A stretch of 64,000 nt of DNA from Trichoplax sp. H2. Lineage: Eukaryota > Placozoa > Uniplacotomia > Trichoplacea. Positions within the stretch are counted from its first letter, which is position 1. Each line of letters begins with the position of its first letter. This document shows positions 34,364-47,798 of the stretch, one piece after another. The stretch spans positions 1 through 64,000 of the forward strand of contig NOWV01000091.1 in the NCBI GenBank assembly GCA_003344405.1. Direction: 5' to 3'. Under the pieces are notes generated by a model. That model was not told the origin of the DNA and did not search any database. It saw nothing but the letters and a program-made list of their open reading frames with translations. Both the position numbers and the translations under genes were made by a program.

Positions 34364-36866
34364 ACTTATAGCTAACCAGGTTGCAAAACTAACGTATATA
34401 TTCATATATACTCGTATACACTGTCATATCATAAAGTACGATAAAAGACGTTACTGCCAGCCAGTGACATAAATATTACCTTTACTGTTGGTGTCAAAAA
34501 AAAATAAGCTAAGCTTTCGACGATTAATTGACTGCTAAAAGCTGGTTATAAACTGCAACCTATAACTTTGAATGCAGTATTTAATAGTTGTAGTTATCAT
34601 TGGAAAGCAAATTAAATTAAAAATAATTCAATTATGGAGTTCTTTATGCATACTTTATAGGTTACTATTTTCTAACTAAGTATTGTACCTTGTAGTTTGC
34701 AATTACTCAGTCGATTATTATAAAAGCTAACCCTTGGGGTATAATTATAGCTACGATAATTAAGATAGAAACCGTAGTGCCATGAAAATATGTCATAAGC
34801 GTTGCATCATCGCCATGCTCAGTACCAATAATTAAGCTCAATCCCGATAGCAGATAAAATGCTCTTAAACTTCTCTCATGACGGAGATTGATTGATGCTT
34901 TAAATGACTACTGTCATAATTACTTGATATCATTGCAATTAATCAGCGGCAATCGAATGCATTCACTGTAACGAAAAGCGAATCATAGCTCTACATATGG
35001 TAATCAGTATTACGTTCCATTATCGTATAGTTTAGTTGATCAAAGTAATGAATAAGTCTACAACTATCTATAATGAATTCCAATTTAATATGCTAATATC
35101 AACATTAGTAGAAATGATGGCTAATTGCAAAATGGAGGAAAAGTGAATGATCATTACTTCATCTGGATAATCACGCATTTCAAATTGTGCCAGTGTATCA
35201 CTTCGCTTACGGCTCCTTGCGACAGTCTTCTTCTAGAATATTCGTAACGTCTTTTTGAATTTTGGCCTCAAGTTCATAAATCTATTCCAGCAGTACAGAT
35301 ATCATATATCTTACTAGTTGTACTGAAACTGACTACCGTTCGCTATTCCAATAGTGCTTGAATTTTATCTTTGATAACAGCACAACTATTATTCACCAAT
35401 TTATGTCCATAAGGCAATGTCATTATTCGTGAATAATAATCAGCAATGATACTATCACTCTACTATACTAACCCATCCACGTAAGATTCTTTAGCTAATT
35501 ATAAAAACTAATTTTTCCCGGTAAAGCCATAATTGATAACCTTTCACCATCATGTAAGTCTAATCACTTAAATTGAATTATAAAATTTCAACATTGTATA
35601 CAGTTTAGCCGTATCGGCTATAGTTAAAATTCAAGGAAAATAACAATGCATTAGGATTAATAAGTCGCTAACCTATAAGCTATCTTTCTCAGACTTTAAA
35701 ACATACACAAAAACTACAGTATCATGGAGTCTTTTAGGAGGACTACGAAGCAAGATTGTGCGCGAATGTACAGTATTATACGATGCTTTTGAAAAGCAAT
35801 TTTTAATACTACCACCGTAGATATGTAATTCAGTAGCGCGACGGCTTGTAGGACTAGTTGTGCTAACACAACATCCAAAGATCTAGGGATTTCAGAAAGG
35901 TTTACTCTAGGCGATAGCTCTTAAGTCAATCAATGCAACTAGTGATAGAAGTACGGTTAGAAATCAGGTGTTAATTTATTTTATTCATACAATTTCCTTC
36001 AGATGCTATTCTAGTCAGTCTCGCATGATTGAAGACTTTTAACTATTTATAAATCAATGATCTAATTTTCAACATTGACTATAATACAACTTGTAATGCT
36101 ATTGAAAGTTTCCCACGAAAACGCAATAGCTATTCTGTTTTAACAATAAGCTTTAACAAATTTCATCATGAATACAATAATAAAGTAACTTATTTACCAA
36201 TCAAAGGCTAATTTTTGCAGCTCTGAGCGTCTCCGGCAGACGTATTACTCACATCCAGAAGGTAAAATCTAATTTTTTATATCTAAAATATACTTATCAA
36301 AGTGATTCTATGGCTCTCAATCTTTCATATTGATCAAGTATAAATTGATTGCATTTCCAATATTCATATCATATATTTACAGTTGATATTGCTGATTGCA
36401 CGGTAATCAATTTAAATTTAAGATATCATTTCGATACATTAAAACGTCTCAATAGTTAAGGTAAAAATTTTCCTATGGCAGTTGACCCAATGTAATGCGG
36501 CAGACTATATCTTATTCTGTATAAGTTTACTAAATCACAATAAAGTCAAGACTACAAAGTTAAGATAAAATCTTCTTTATTACAATATTTAAAGAGGTCC
36601 GCATAAGCTAGTCTATACATGTATAGAAGTAAGGGTCCATCAACCATAAATGAAAGGCAAATCAAGATTTTTGCTGTATAAATAAATCAGTCAAAACAAC
36701 TAGCTATTGCGATAGCTTTAAATAGAACGGCAAAGCTATTTTGAAACTAGCGATGCCATCGCAACTATGGGTAACATCGCGAAAAATATGCCTCTTTTAT
36801 TCCAAAAGATGAAGTCATGAAATAATAATTATCCCTGATAAAGCAAATTGCTTTCGAATTCCGTAA
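34364..36866. other. Intergenic, no gene recognised
   Basis: AT-rich sequence with no open frame long enough to list and no repeat that I could see. Confidence 0.55.
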
Positions 36867-37563
36867 TTATAAGAGAATTTGAAACACCACTGAGCAAATG
36901 TTCGCTATAAATAACTGTAAGATTACTAGACTGCTGTTGCCATTAGTCAAAAATGCCAATAGCAATGACATTAACCCTGCAATATCAGTAACATTGTTTA
37001 AAAATCCAATTAGCGACGTTCATGCTGAGGTTTTATACGCTCTATAGTGAAGACGGAATAAACATTCCTTGATTAAATATTGATCTAGCACAATATATCA
37101 GTATGAGATAAAGCTTATTATTCATCTTTTACTATCAGCATATTCTTCTATTTGACAGTAATTGATAAAGGCAGGCCAAGTAAAATATGCTTTAATTTAT
37201 TTCCATTCTCTAACATTTTATTAACTGCGTGTACTTTTGATGAACAGTCAAAAAGTTTCCTTTGTCGAATGCACAATGTCATTTATCAATTGTATAAGAT
37301 GCCCAGCTTACAAGCTTATCAGGCAGATACATTTTCTCAAAAAAGCACGCGGGTATAATTTTCAGCATCCGATACATTGCCTGATGCAAATATAGCAACT
37401 GTTGAACATCCATTGCCAGAACTGATTTACTCAAAGTAGCTAAATTCGCCGTTAAAGAAAGTTCGGCATATCCAGCGACGTGCATCATCGTAGTTATAGC
37501 CAAATCCACTTTTCTAACCTTCAGAAAGTAATCAAAATCGTTCACTAGTACTGGCAATGGCAA
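36867..37563 (-). pseudogene. Possible PEX11-gamma-like remnant
   Basis: A 94-codon minus frame runs from ATG 37563 to 37279, and a second 50-codon frame spans 37019-36870. The first contains MYLPDKLVSWASY, which loosely resembles the YYP..HVAWA segment of PEX11-gamma. The second has LNNVTDIAGLM followed by hydrophobic sequence, resembling the C-terminal LSNLADLA segment of that family, which shapes peroxisome membranes. The two pieces do not join: an in-frame TGA (37022-37020) precedes the second, and no acceptor lies between it and LNNV. Either this is a decayed copy, or exons are missing, or the resemblance is chance. The ATG overlaps the start of four-span gene A on the other strand. Confidence 0.25.
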
Positions 37564-39010
37564 CGAATCACGCCAATCAAGAATATATTTCTATAAGTGG
37601 GGAGACTAATAAGCTATTCGATAGGACGGATATCCATAGCAAAACTCTAGTTATCAGCATTATAACTGATTTTATCTTGGGCATTACAAGTATTATTTTT
37701 GGAGCTATTGGATTTTCAATTTACTATGGGGCGTCCGATATCGCTATCCAAATTGGTACTAATCTCTGGATCGGAGCATTGGTAAGTTGTAAGCTCCATC
37801 TTATCGAAAATGAATATTGATCACATCGAAAATTACTGTCTAGTGAAACGCTCGATGCGCAGTTAATCATTTACCGCTCCATACTTATCCTTGCTACTAA
37901 TGTGAAAAGTATTACTTTTCTTGATACGCATTATACAGAAAGAATCAGATATGAATAATATGTTTGTTATCTACAATTCGTAATTTAATCCTTTTATCAT
38001 CGTGGACATATCTAACTCAATTATAATTAACTAAATAGTAAAGTATACATTATTAACGCTAGAATTAAGAGTGGATGCGCTAAAAATTCTGGATATTAGA
38101 ATTAAAAATTTCTTACCTTGATAAAGCCTGTATTATGTATAAAAACCTAAATCTTACGCTTATCCTCAAGTGAGCTCATACTTAATTTATAAGTAACGAA
38201 ACTCAATTTTATTACTGATTCTATCTCTTCATTTTTTAGTATTTGATCCATGCAATTATCTTTGTCTTACTGTATGTGTATCTTAAGCCGGCATTGGTTA
38301 GTAAATTATCCAATATAACATCTTACTAATAACTGCACGTATTTTTTCTACTTTTGCAATAATATGACAATATAATATGCTGAATTTAAGCTAATTCTCC
38401 AGTGGTCAATTTTATTTCACTATAGTACGGAATATCATTTAAGCAAATATAATTGATTGACGAGGAAACAATACAACGTTATTAATTGTTGCCATTCTTG
38501 ATTAAATTACGGTGCTTATTCATTCCATATTTTTTTATACATATGGATATTCTTCTCATTTTTATTGTATTTCTAATAAACCTGATCGCATATCATTAGT
38601 ATAAAATCTTTGTAAAAAACAACATCCTTATAATAGCTATTCTGTACACATATCATAGAAATACTAATAAGCGATATAGTATATCTCGCTCTAACAATAA
38701 TTGCGATACTGTACTTGAAGCAACTCAGACTTTATTAAGATTTTCCATTTCTTACTTCATATTACTTATCACGATAGCTTTCTTATTCTAGGAAATTATT
38801 TATATTATGTCTATGATCATCACCATTTCGGCAACAGTTATTCAGGCCATCATCAATCTAGTAAGCGAATCAATCATTCAGAGGTTTTATCGTAATACCA
38901 TATTGTGGTATGGTAAATTTGTGACTGTATTAGCAGTATTTTACTTGCTTGTCACACTAATCCAACTGGTTTCCATTTTGAGAGTGTTATACCGTAAAAT
39001 GGCCCAACCT
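37557..39010 (+). CDS. Four-span membrane protein, MS4A/CD20-like, gene A
   Basis: Exon 1 is 37557-37781 (75 codons), with TM1 at about residues 31-55, ending WIGAL before gtaagt. Exon 2 is 38240-38296 (57 bp), encoding YLIHAIIFVLLYVYLKPAL between tttttag and gttagt; it carries TM2. Exon 3 is 38792-39010 (219 bp), with TM3 and TM4 starting EIIYIM, before gtaagt. All junctions are phase 0. The layout of short cytoplasmic N terminus, TM1 exon, tiny TM2 exon and TM3-TM4 exon matches the MS4A/CD20-like plan, and the WIG-then-TM2 context is typical of it. The 3' terminal exon is not certain; an open stretch after an acceptor at 39050 is possible. Membrane function and partners are unknown. Confidence 0.72.
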
Positions 39011-39529
39011 GTAAGTACATGAAAAACTAGCAATTCATTATTCCATAGATGTCTTTGCTACGCTATAAATTACGAGATAGAATAGAACTAAAATTAAAAT
39101 CGATCATTTTAATACAAAGAATTCTTGCATACAGTACTGTGCCTGGGTTGTATTTTATATAGCTGTAATGCATGGTAGTAGTAAATATATATCATAAACT
39201 GTACTCAAAGACAGAGCATATTAGAAATTAACAATGCGCCACAAATTATTCATTACTCACTTAGAACTGAATAATTATGATAATTCAATGAGATACGCTA
39301 GTTATGACATCCAATTACAATATCTCTTCAGTGATTTACAATTTTATATCAAATAACAAAAAAATTAATTTAGTAATAATTCCACTCAAAGCTTAATTTT
39401 TAATAGTGGAAAATAGATGAAATATATAAAAATTAAAGTATCCTTTTAAATCAAATCCTTAGCAATATTACCCTAATTCAATTACAAGTAGGTTATAATA
39501 TTGATATTTTAAACTTCCTTTTTATCGTA

Positions 39530-41502
39530 TTGACTATTTATCATACATTTAAAAAGGACGAAGCAATACCAAACCATCAGTTGCAAAGGCAACCAATCAA
39601 TACTGATTATCGGTTATCACCGCCGAAACGGCTACACTATATATCAATCGCTATTGGTGTAACTATTCTCAGTATTGGCATTGCCCTGATAGTGATCCAA
39701 AGTTACATTGAAAAATCTCCACAATTCCGTCCAATTGGCATTGTAAAAGTAAAAGCCAATTCTTGGTTAGGGTGTATCGTAAGTTAAGAGCTTTTATAAG
39801 CTGGAGATTAATAACTAGCCCTAGCAATAATTTTGTCAATTTTAACCGAAATTTTACATACCGATAACATTGGCGGAATCGGCATCAAGCTCTAGCAATC
39901 ATTCTCCGTTAGAAATGATTATATCATTAGTCTATCGATTTATGCAGCATTATGTCTTTTTTTAGGCTTTGTATAAATTTTGATTTAATGTACTCATGCT
40001 GGCGGTATAGGCGTCAATTTCGGATCACTAATCCTTTATTATTCTTTGTTTAAATGTTTTTTGTAGATATTCTTATTTTGCTAAGCCCACTAAATACTTT
40101 AAAACTTCATATTTGAACTCTGTACAATTTTGAATGCGTTATTCTTCATTTACTTTAGTTCGCAATTAGTGCAATTTCATTGCTTGCAAGCCTACGTCGA
40201 GGAAGTCATAATCTCTTGGTATGGAGTAAATCACTCGGCATGTAAAATATGGTTGATTAATATCTTTTACTTATATCTAGAATGCCCATGTCATTATGTG
40301 TTAGCGTTAATGAGATATAATGTTACTTCTCTGTAAATCATTAACAGAATCTTTACTTTCGATTCTTGAGTAGAATTAGATTAAATAGAATAGATTTGAT
40401 CAATTTTAAGATTTTAAAATATACTATTTCTGAAATATAAAAGTATGTAAAAAAGAACTGCTTTCTCAGCTCATTAGTAATATCACAGATATATAATTAC
40501 TAGTAAAAAACTTGTTCGAATGGATGATAACTCAATCTACACAAAGCTATTGCAATACATTAAGAGAAAATTGATAGCTAGATTATCTTTACATGTACGC
40601 TTCCTAGATAAGTACAATACTAAAGCAATTTATGGCGATATATTGCTATGCATAGGTGTCAATAGAATAGCCAATTCAATTAACTTTTTTCTTAGGATAA
40701 AGATTGAAATAACATATACACATTTAATAAGCATCTATCATTTAAGTTAGCATTTAAGTTAATGATAGTTAAGGCAGTATTAGAGTCTATAAACAAAAGC
40801 ATTGATCTTTCAAGAAGAGCCATCTTGTAGTATTTCTTAATGAGTAAAAGAAACATTATCATTATAATTATCAATAGGCATTGCATCCTAGTATCTATAT
40901 TACATTAAAGTAACTCAGCCATGAGCAGTTATTAATACGTATTTACATTGTAAAATAGAACAGCTACTTTATCGTGTTAGATACTAATAAGAAAGGACTA
41001 TTATCAAAAGTACTTGAAAGACATGTTGATATTGAGGCTATAATATAGGATTAAATCGTATCAAAGCAGCATAAGAGGCAGTTATAGATTTACACCCTAA
41101 TTTCATTTGTAGAATTTCGGTAACTATTCCATACCTTATGCTAGTATACGTACGCAGACAATCAGTTAATAAGGCTACAATAACGTAGTGTTTTATTGTA
41201 ATTAACTTACTAGTTGTATAAGAAGAAATAGTTTCAATTAGATTTAATTTTCAAAGTAACGAGCTATTTCCTTTATCGAATTTCAGACTGTCTTGTCGTT
41301 TGGCTTTCTAAATATAATTTCCGCCTTATCAATAGTGCTTTTTAGCGCTATTTTAGCCTCAACAAAGCTCGATCCTGCTCTACGCTCGCTGGATCAATCT
41401 TGGTATGTCTATACCACCTATATTCTATCCGGTAGCTGCTTTGTTTTATCCATAGCTATGGTTCTAATTTACGTGCATAAGTTTAAGAATCTGACGCTGG
41501 TT
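39530..41502 (+). CDS. Four-span membrane protein, MS4A/CD20-like, gene B
   Basis: Exon 1 is 39530-39778 (83 codons): Gln/Pro-rich N terminus, TM1 at about residues 37-61, ending SWLGCI before gtaagt. Exon 2 is 40159-40218 (60 bp), encoding FAISAISLLASLRRGSHNLL between tttag and gtatgg; it resembles the MS4A TM2 exon (FIISG.LSI.A..). Exon 3 is 41287-41502 (216 bp), with TM3 beginning TVLSFGFLNIISALS, a loop with SWYVY, TM4, and a basic end FKNLTLV before gtaagt. All junctions are phase 0. It is the closest match to gene D in exon 3. The C-terminal exon was not located. Confidence 0.75.
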
Positions 41503-44248
41503 GTAAGTATAGAAGAATGTAATATAAGATATGAATTTGTCATACTCTGAATATACTTTAAGATGCTACAGTATAATAGTTCACATGAATGATAATGAGC
41601 ATAAAATTTCGTTTCCTTGAATCCAACCGTTCAAACCATATTGATCTTAAATTTAAAGTAATATTTAGTCATCGTTGCATAATACACGCAATCAATAAAA
41701 GCATCAAAATTTCTAAACGATTGCTAAGAAAGATATACCGTACATTACCCATAAGATACAGTCTATCTATAGGCTATCCTGTTTAAATTATATTAAAATT
41801 ACACAATATAGAAGTTTGGGGATTCGCAAGTAGTAAAAGTGTTAGCAATTCTTGATGATCGTAATTATCCTCTGATCCTTAATACATCATATAGCATCAT
41901 TAACACTAACCCTGGAAATATTTTAGATAAACGAAGGACCGCCACAAATTGCACCTTATAATACTTTCTCCAATTAGGCCCATCCAGGTGGAAGTAATAG
42001 ATTACATATAAATATGTTTCATACCAATTTTTAAAAGTATTTGTAAAGTCATCTTAGTGACTAATTCTTAAAGTACAGGAACTTACAATTTTATTCGTTA
42101 TAATGGCCTAGGTGTGTAATTACCAAAAGTAGAATAAAATGATAACCGCCATAATATTTGACAGAATTAAAGTAGATCGGATCACTCAAGACACCACTAA
42201 TGTTGTTAGCATAGTCTAATATTATAAAATAGTGCGCTTCTTTTTAAAAAATTGTTCATGTATAATATTGCTGCAGTTTCTCTATAAGCTTTTATTAAAA
42301 TTTACTGTATTCCTTGTGCTTATAAACTTAGAAATGGTCTATCTTTAATGTCTATTTATAACTGATAGTAATGTTAATCTAATTTATCTATTGCAATCTT
42401 TGGCTGCTAGGTTTAATATTACTTTAAAATATGTCTATATATAAGTAAATAGTATAAATCCAATGATTCCGTTCATATAAGCATTAAAGATAAATTGTCT
42501 ACCAATAAACCCTTACATAGCGTATTCTGCTTAATAAAGAATCAGTACTTTATAGGACGAATTCCGCTAATGGACTTGGTATATCTCTTTATTATGATAG
42601 AAAAATTAGAAAGAGCTCTTCTACTCAATTAATTTCTATCACAAAAGAATATAGATGAGATTAATAGAGAGAAATTACTGTTCTATCATAGCAGTTACAT
42701 TTTCATCGCCTACAGCATGAAAGTTTTATTTTCATACTTTTTTTTACTTATGTGTTATAATGAAGCAAAACATGCATGCTAAATACGATATTAAGCCTGG
42801 CTACCCTCATCTATGCTAGTATCTCAACTAGCACTGCGCATTAAAGCTGTAAGCGCCATCACAGCTTATTCATACTGGCATCAATTTATTGAATTTATCA
42901 GGGTAAAACTAATTTACCCTAAACAAAACCGACTTTAATCAAATTAAACAATTGAATACACTGGAAATAGGATAAAATTTAATCTTTTTTTAGAATAAAT
43001 AAATAGTTACGAATAGTGTACATGATCAAATGAATAATGCAGCGATTTTATCAGTATATTTTTATAGTTAAATATCTACTAACTCTAATGGAGGTCCAAA
43101 TTGAATGCACGATTGGTCAATTTACTGGAAAGAGTAAACATAAACAGCTACGAATACTAAATAAAAATAATAATCCATTGCATTGTGCAATCACTTTAAA
43201 ATCCGTCTAGGACTATAAACAAGCTGAGTACCATAATTACCATTATAGGTAAGGAAGTGACTTTTATATTTAAAGGTACATAGTAATCATTTTAAGAAAG
43301 TTTCAAAGATAAATCTAATAATCATAATACAACCTAGAGAACCTATTCTGTATCACGCTTAAGCTTAACATTGTTTGACTATGAGATAATCGTTCTATCC
43401 ATTTAAAAGATTATTTGAGAGTTATGTAAGCATCACAGATGCGATCACCAACACTGACAACTTATTTCAGTAAAGCTCTCAACCTTAAAGAATTTTTCCA
43501 CCCTATACATAGCCTCTATACCGTAGGCAGATGAATTATCATAGATCCATAGGCTCAATAGATTGCCTTTTTTATTATAATCTTAAAGTCATTGATGAAT
43601 CTGTGATTTTACTTTTTAAATATATCTACCGAAAACAACTCAATTAGTAGCACATAATGTGATCAGAATAATAATAAAACTGTGTAGTCAATACTCAGTA
43701 GATAATGATAGCGGTAATTGACGATTTCCAGTAGATTTAGAATGGAAAAGTAATTGAAACAGGGTTGTAGGATAGTATACAGCGTAATTAAAAGCTTTTT
43801 TCTTTCTAGAGCTTCATGTCTAAAATATGATGCCAGGCTTGTTTTAATCTATACGAAGATCTGAGCATCTACCGCAACGATTAGCAAACTGATTAGATTA
43901 GTACATCGTAAGGTTACGGCCAATGTCCGAATTCAAGCTGAGCAGAAGGTAGTTTTGTAATAGTAAAATATCGCATATATTTGCATAATCCAAACCTACA
44001 GCTTGAGCTTATCTAATTCCAGTAAAAATATATACATAGCCCTTATTAAATTGTGATTACGTAATCCGAATAAACTCGTACTATTAAAGCCTATAAATAA
44101 AGATACGCCAAACAGTAGTAGCTTAACTTTTTCGTATCCAACATAGGATATTCAATAAAACTCAAATCTCTCTTGTAATAAGTACAAGACTATTTTCCAA
44201 CAGAAAATTTCTGGTAGCGTATGAAAAATACTCTCAGTATTGTAATCT
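41503..44248. other. 3' part of gene B and intergenic sequence
   Basis: No further exon of gene B could be placed with confidence. The 65-codon frame at 41589-41786 is basic, lacks a splice context in phase, and is left out. Confidence 0.5.
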
Positions 44249-47136
44249 ATGGCGACTCAGCACCTATTTTCTAGCGAAATGACTTCAGTATTACAAGAGA
44301 GAAATGCTACTTTACTCAGCCGAGAAGAAATAAGACGTACATCTCGTGTCGTTAATATTATCAGCATCTTTATCCTTGGAATAGCAAGTATCGTCTTGGG
44401 TATTATTGGAAATGTGAAAGCGAATAAGGATTCTGATATTTGTATCTTGTACACTACTAAAATTCAATTAAACATCTGGATCGGAGTGCTGGTAAATTGT
44501 TTTATTTGAAAAATTCTTTCTTGTTAGTCTTATCATTTTGTCATATGAAATCGTTCTCTAGTACAAGGCAACCCTAACCTCATCTATATAGCTGCTACTA
44601 TTAGTCCTGAAGTTATTGCTTATTCTTGATGTTTAATTTGAACACGAGAATGATTCGCTTAGGAAACCTTGCATTTAGTAACAATTAATACTGCGCAAGC
44701 GAAAAATTATTTCCTTGCCTTTCATCATCTAATAATAACATTCAATTATTAGTAACTAGCGGCCTTATTGACTATAGTATCTATTAAAGTAGTTCATTAC
44801 GGCTTTTAATTGATCATGGTAGTAATAAAGCAGTTTTTACAATTCTATGAGATAATCTGATAATAAAACTACTATGAAAACTTACAATTTTACCCATTCC
44901 GTTCACAGTATATAATCCACGGAGCTATTAACACAGCGCTATACCGATATCTTAAAAGTACTTTGGTATGTATAGGTTATTCTTTATTTCTCCTTCAACT
45001 AAGACGAACTATTTATCAACTTATGATTACTTAAATATTAAATTGTGCGATAAACGTGTAAATATTATGAAGTGTACAAATTCTCTGACATTCAATTTAC
45101 TTAAGTGCTTTACTATACAGTAAATCATTACTTATTTCACTATCTGGCAGTATACGATTGTACGGTTAGATAGACAATATTATTTACATTATTAAATCTT
45201 AAAGCAGTTACTCAACTCTATATGGCCTCCTATATGAGATAATGATAGACGTTTAATCTAATATAATAATAGAATTCTTTTCAAAAAAAATGCTCTACAT
45301 AGAAATCATAGCTTCGTACAGTACTTCATCAATTTAAGTACTAAATCTAACAGTTAATGCTCGCGTTTATAATTTATAGATTTAATCCTTTCCCAAAAGG
45401 CCGTATGATAGAATACAAGCTAGTCTTGAGAGTAAATGCAGTATTGATACATTATTATTTCATAAACCATGTACTGTAGTTATTCAAACTGTACGTCGAT
45501 GCAAAAAGCAAATTAGGTGGAAACCTGTACCAATGGCCAATGGCAACAGCTTTGTTAATTAAGCTACAAAGCTAAACATCCTATGCTTTAATAGTTTATA
45601 AGATCATAGAGTCATTAAAATATGAATCTATAGATCGATAAACAGTCTCCAGTATATTAAGTGATTCTATACCCGAGTATATTCTTTTCTAAACTTCATA
45701 ATGTGCGAGTTTAGTAAACCACCAGCGAATCATCCTATCTAATGCGACTGTAGATATTTTAATAGATTCTAAAGGAAACTGATGTGTAATGCGTTAGTCC
45801 ATGAAATCAACACTATATCTGTGATGGAGGGTTCGAGGAATCAGCCGCCGCGGACTTAGTAGCCATTCACAGAAAATATGAAAGGGATTTTAATAAAGTG
45901 AATACTTTATTGTAGATAGTAATGGAGGTGCAATGCGTTAGTTACGTTAGATCAGCGTGTAAGTCGTCGTGAAGTAACGTGAGGAAATACTACTACTACA
46001 AATAATGCAACTGATAAATCTGAGGCAAAAACCATCAGTATTGATAGTTTTAGAGAGAGAATACATATAGAGAACAGTATTGTAGAATTAGATACATCAT
46101 ATATTATAAGCAGGCTATATAATAGTAAATGATTGTAGAAAATAGCGAAGATTGTAGGTGCTATAAATAACTAAATATGACAAGCTACATTTGAGCATAA
46201 TTGAAATAGACTGTAGAGGTATCTATATTCGGAGCATAACAAAATGTCTATATTTACGAACTTGTCTAATAACTGCAGTGAAACTAAACACATTACAATA
46301 TAAATAAATACTCCTACATAATCTAATTGTTGAACTCTTTTGTGTAACGTAATGAATTCTAGTATCGTTTACTTCTACGAATGAAATATAATACTGATTT
46401 ACTGATACATTAAAAGCAATTCACTATAGCCTTCATGCTTATTACTAATCACTCAGATGACAAGTATAAATATATTCAAAATGCAGTACCTTTCCGAAAC
46501 ATCCTACTTACTAACTAGCTAATAACTAAGTAATACCAAAGAACAAGCACCTTAGTATTATCGTTCAAATTAACATAACCAAAATGACTTTCCTTAAGAT
46601 CTATGATATTATGCTTATGCCATATTATTGAACTACGAATGAAAAAAATTCTCCGTAAAGAATTCTACTTCTTCTCTTTACTACGTCGATACTGCTTTAG
46701 TAAATCATCAATGAAGTAATTGTATTAAGTTATGTACTAACGCTAAGATAGGGTACGAGAATATAAACATCCATCTACATACATAAACATAACATAAAAG
46801 GATAACATCTCACAGCAATAAATATTGCCTGTGGATGATTGTAACTAAATTTAAGGATCTAGAAAGACTTTTATAATTCATTTTAAGTTAACGATTAATT
46901 TGTTTTTTTAGGAAATTCTGTACATCCTGTCTGTAATCATAGTGTTCTCAGCTTCGTTTTTTCAAAGTATAATCAGTCTGTTTGCCCTGAGCCTCTTCAA
47001 AAAAGAAATTTGTCAATTTAACTATTCATTTTGGTATTACATTATCGAAACTTATGTATCGGGACTTTGCTTACTTATAGCATTAAGACAGTTGGGCTTT
47101 ATTCTGTATCAAATTTATCCCAAATTGGGCAATGAT
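44249..47136 (+). CDS. Four-span membrane protein, MS4A/CD20-like, gene C
   Basis: Exon 1 is 44249-44491 (81 codons, starting MATQH like gene A's MATNH), with TM1 at about residues 34-56, ending WIGVL before gtaaat. Exon 2 is 44909-44965 (57 bp), encoding YIIHGAINTALYRYLKSTL between cacag and gtatgt; it is homologous to gene A exon 2. Exon 3 is 46912-47136 (225 bp), beginning EILYILSV like gene A's EIIYIM, with TM3, a loop containing FWYY, and TM4, ending before gtaagt. All are phase 0. The intron before exon 3 is nearly 2 kb. The terminal exon is uncertain. Confidence 0.72.
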
Positions 47137-47798
47137 GTAAGTATAAAATAATCTAATAATCCATTTGTAGATTCCTTCTCTTAATTAAATTATAATCTAT
47201 TACAGAATATAATGGTGTATAATTTCTACGTGATTTAATTCTTTAAATTGGCTGCAGTACTGTACGTGCAATTAAAAAGTTTTATGACACGATTTTTTCA
47301 ATATGTTCTATAGAACTTTTGCACACAGTAATGACAGTAGTAGTCACGAGAAGTTTATGCTGCTTTATTGAAGATACATTCAAATTTCTATTGCTCAGTT
47401 TTTTCGGGTCTACATATCTGTTTGCCTTTATGACGACTCTAGTGATTAAATATTATGAAATTTAATCAAAATACAAAATTTCGCATCGCTAATGAATTCA
47501 GGATAATGATGCTAATACTTGCAGTAGATCAAAAAAGTTGCGGTATAAAAGATATTCACTTTCACAATCTCAGTGACGACTTACTATTTAAAGAGTTATT
47601 TAAAACTATATACGAAAAATAGCATAAATATCCCTGATTTAATTATTGCGTAGATAGTCGCTAGTAAATGTTTGACGATTAAACCATGGTAACCTATCTA
47701 CGAAAGTCAGCCTCTGCTAGTGTTATCGTTTGCATAATAACGTAGTATAACCTGGAATGGCTTAAGTAAAGGACGTTGATGATTAAAGATTGTTTTCA

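Noticed and set aside
34364-36866. tRNA or other RNA gene
   Set aside because: No cloverleaf-like pairing or conserved T-loop sequence could be found by eye here or elsewhere in the window.
41589-41786. 65-codon basic frame after gene B
   Set aside because: Not joined in phase to gene B and without a recognised motif.
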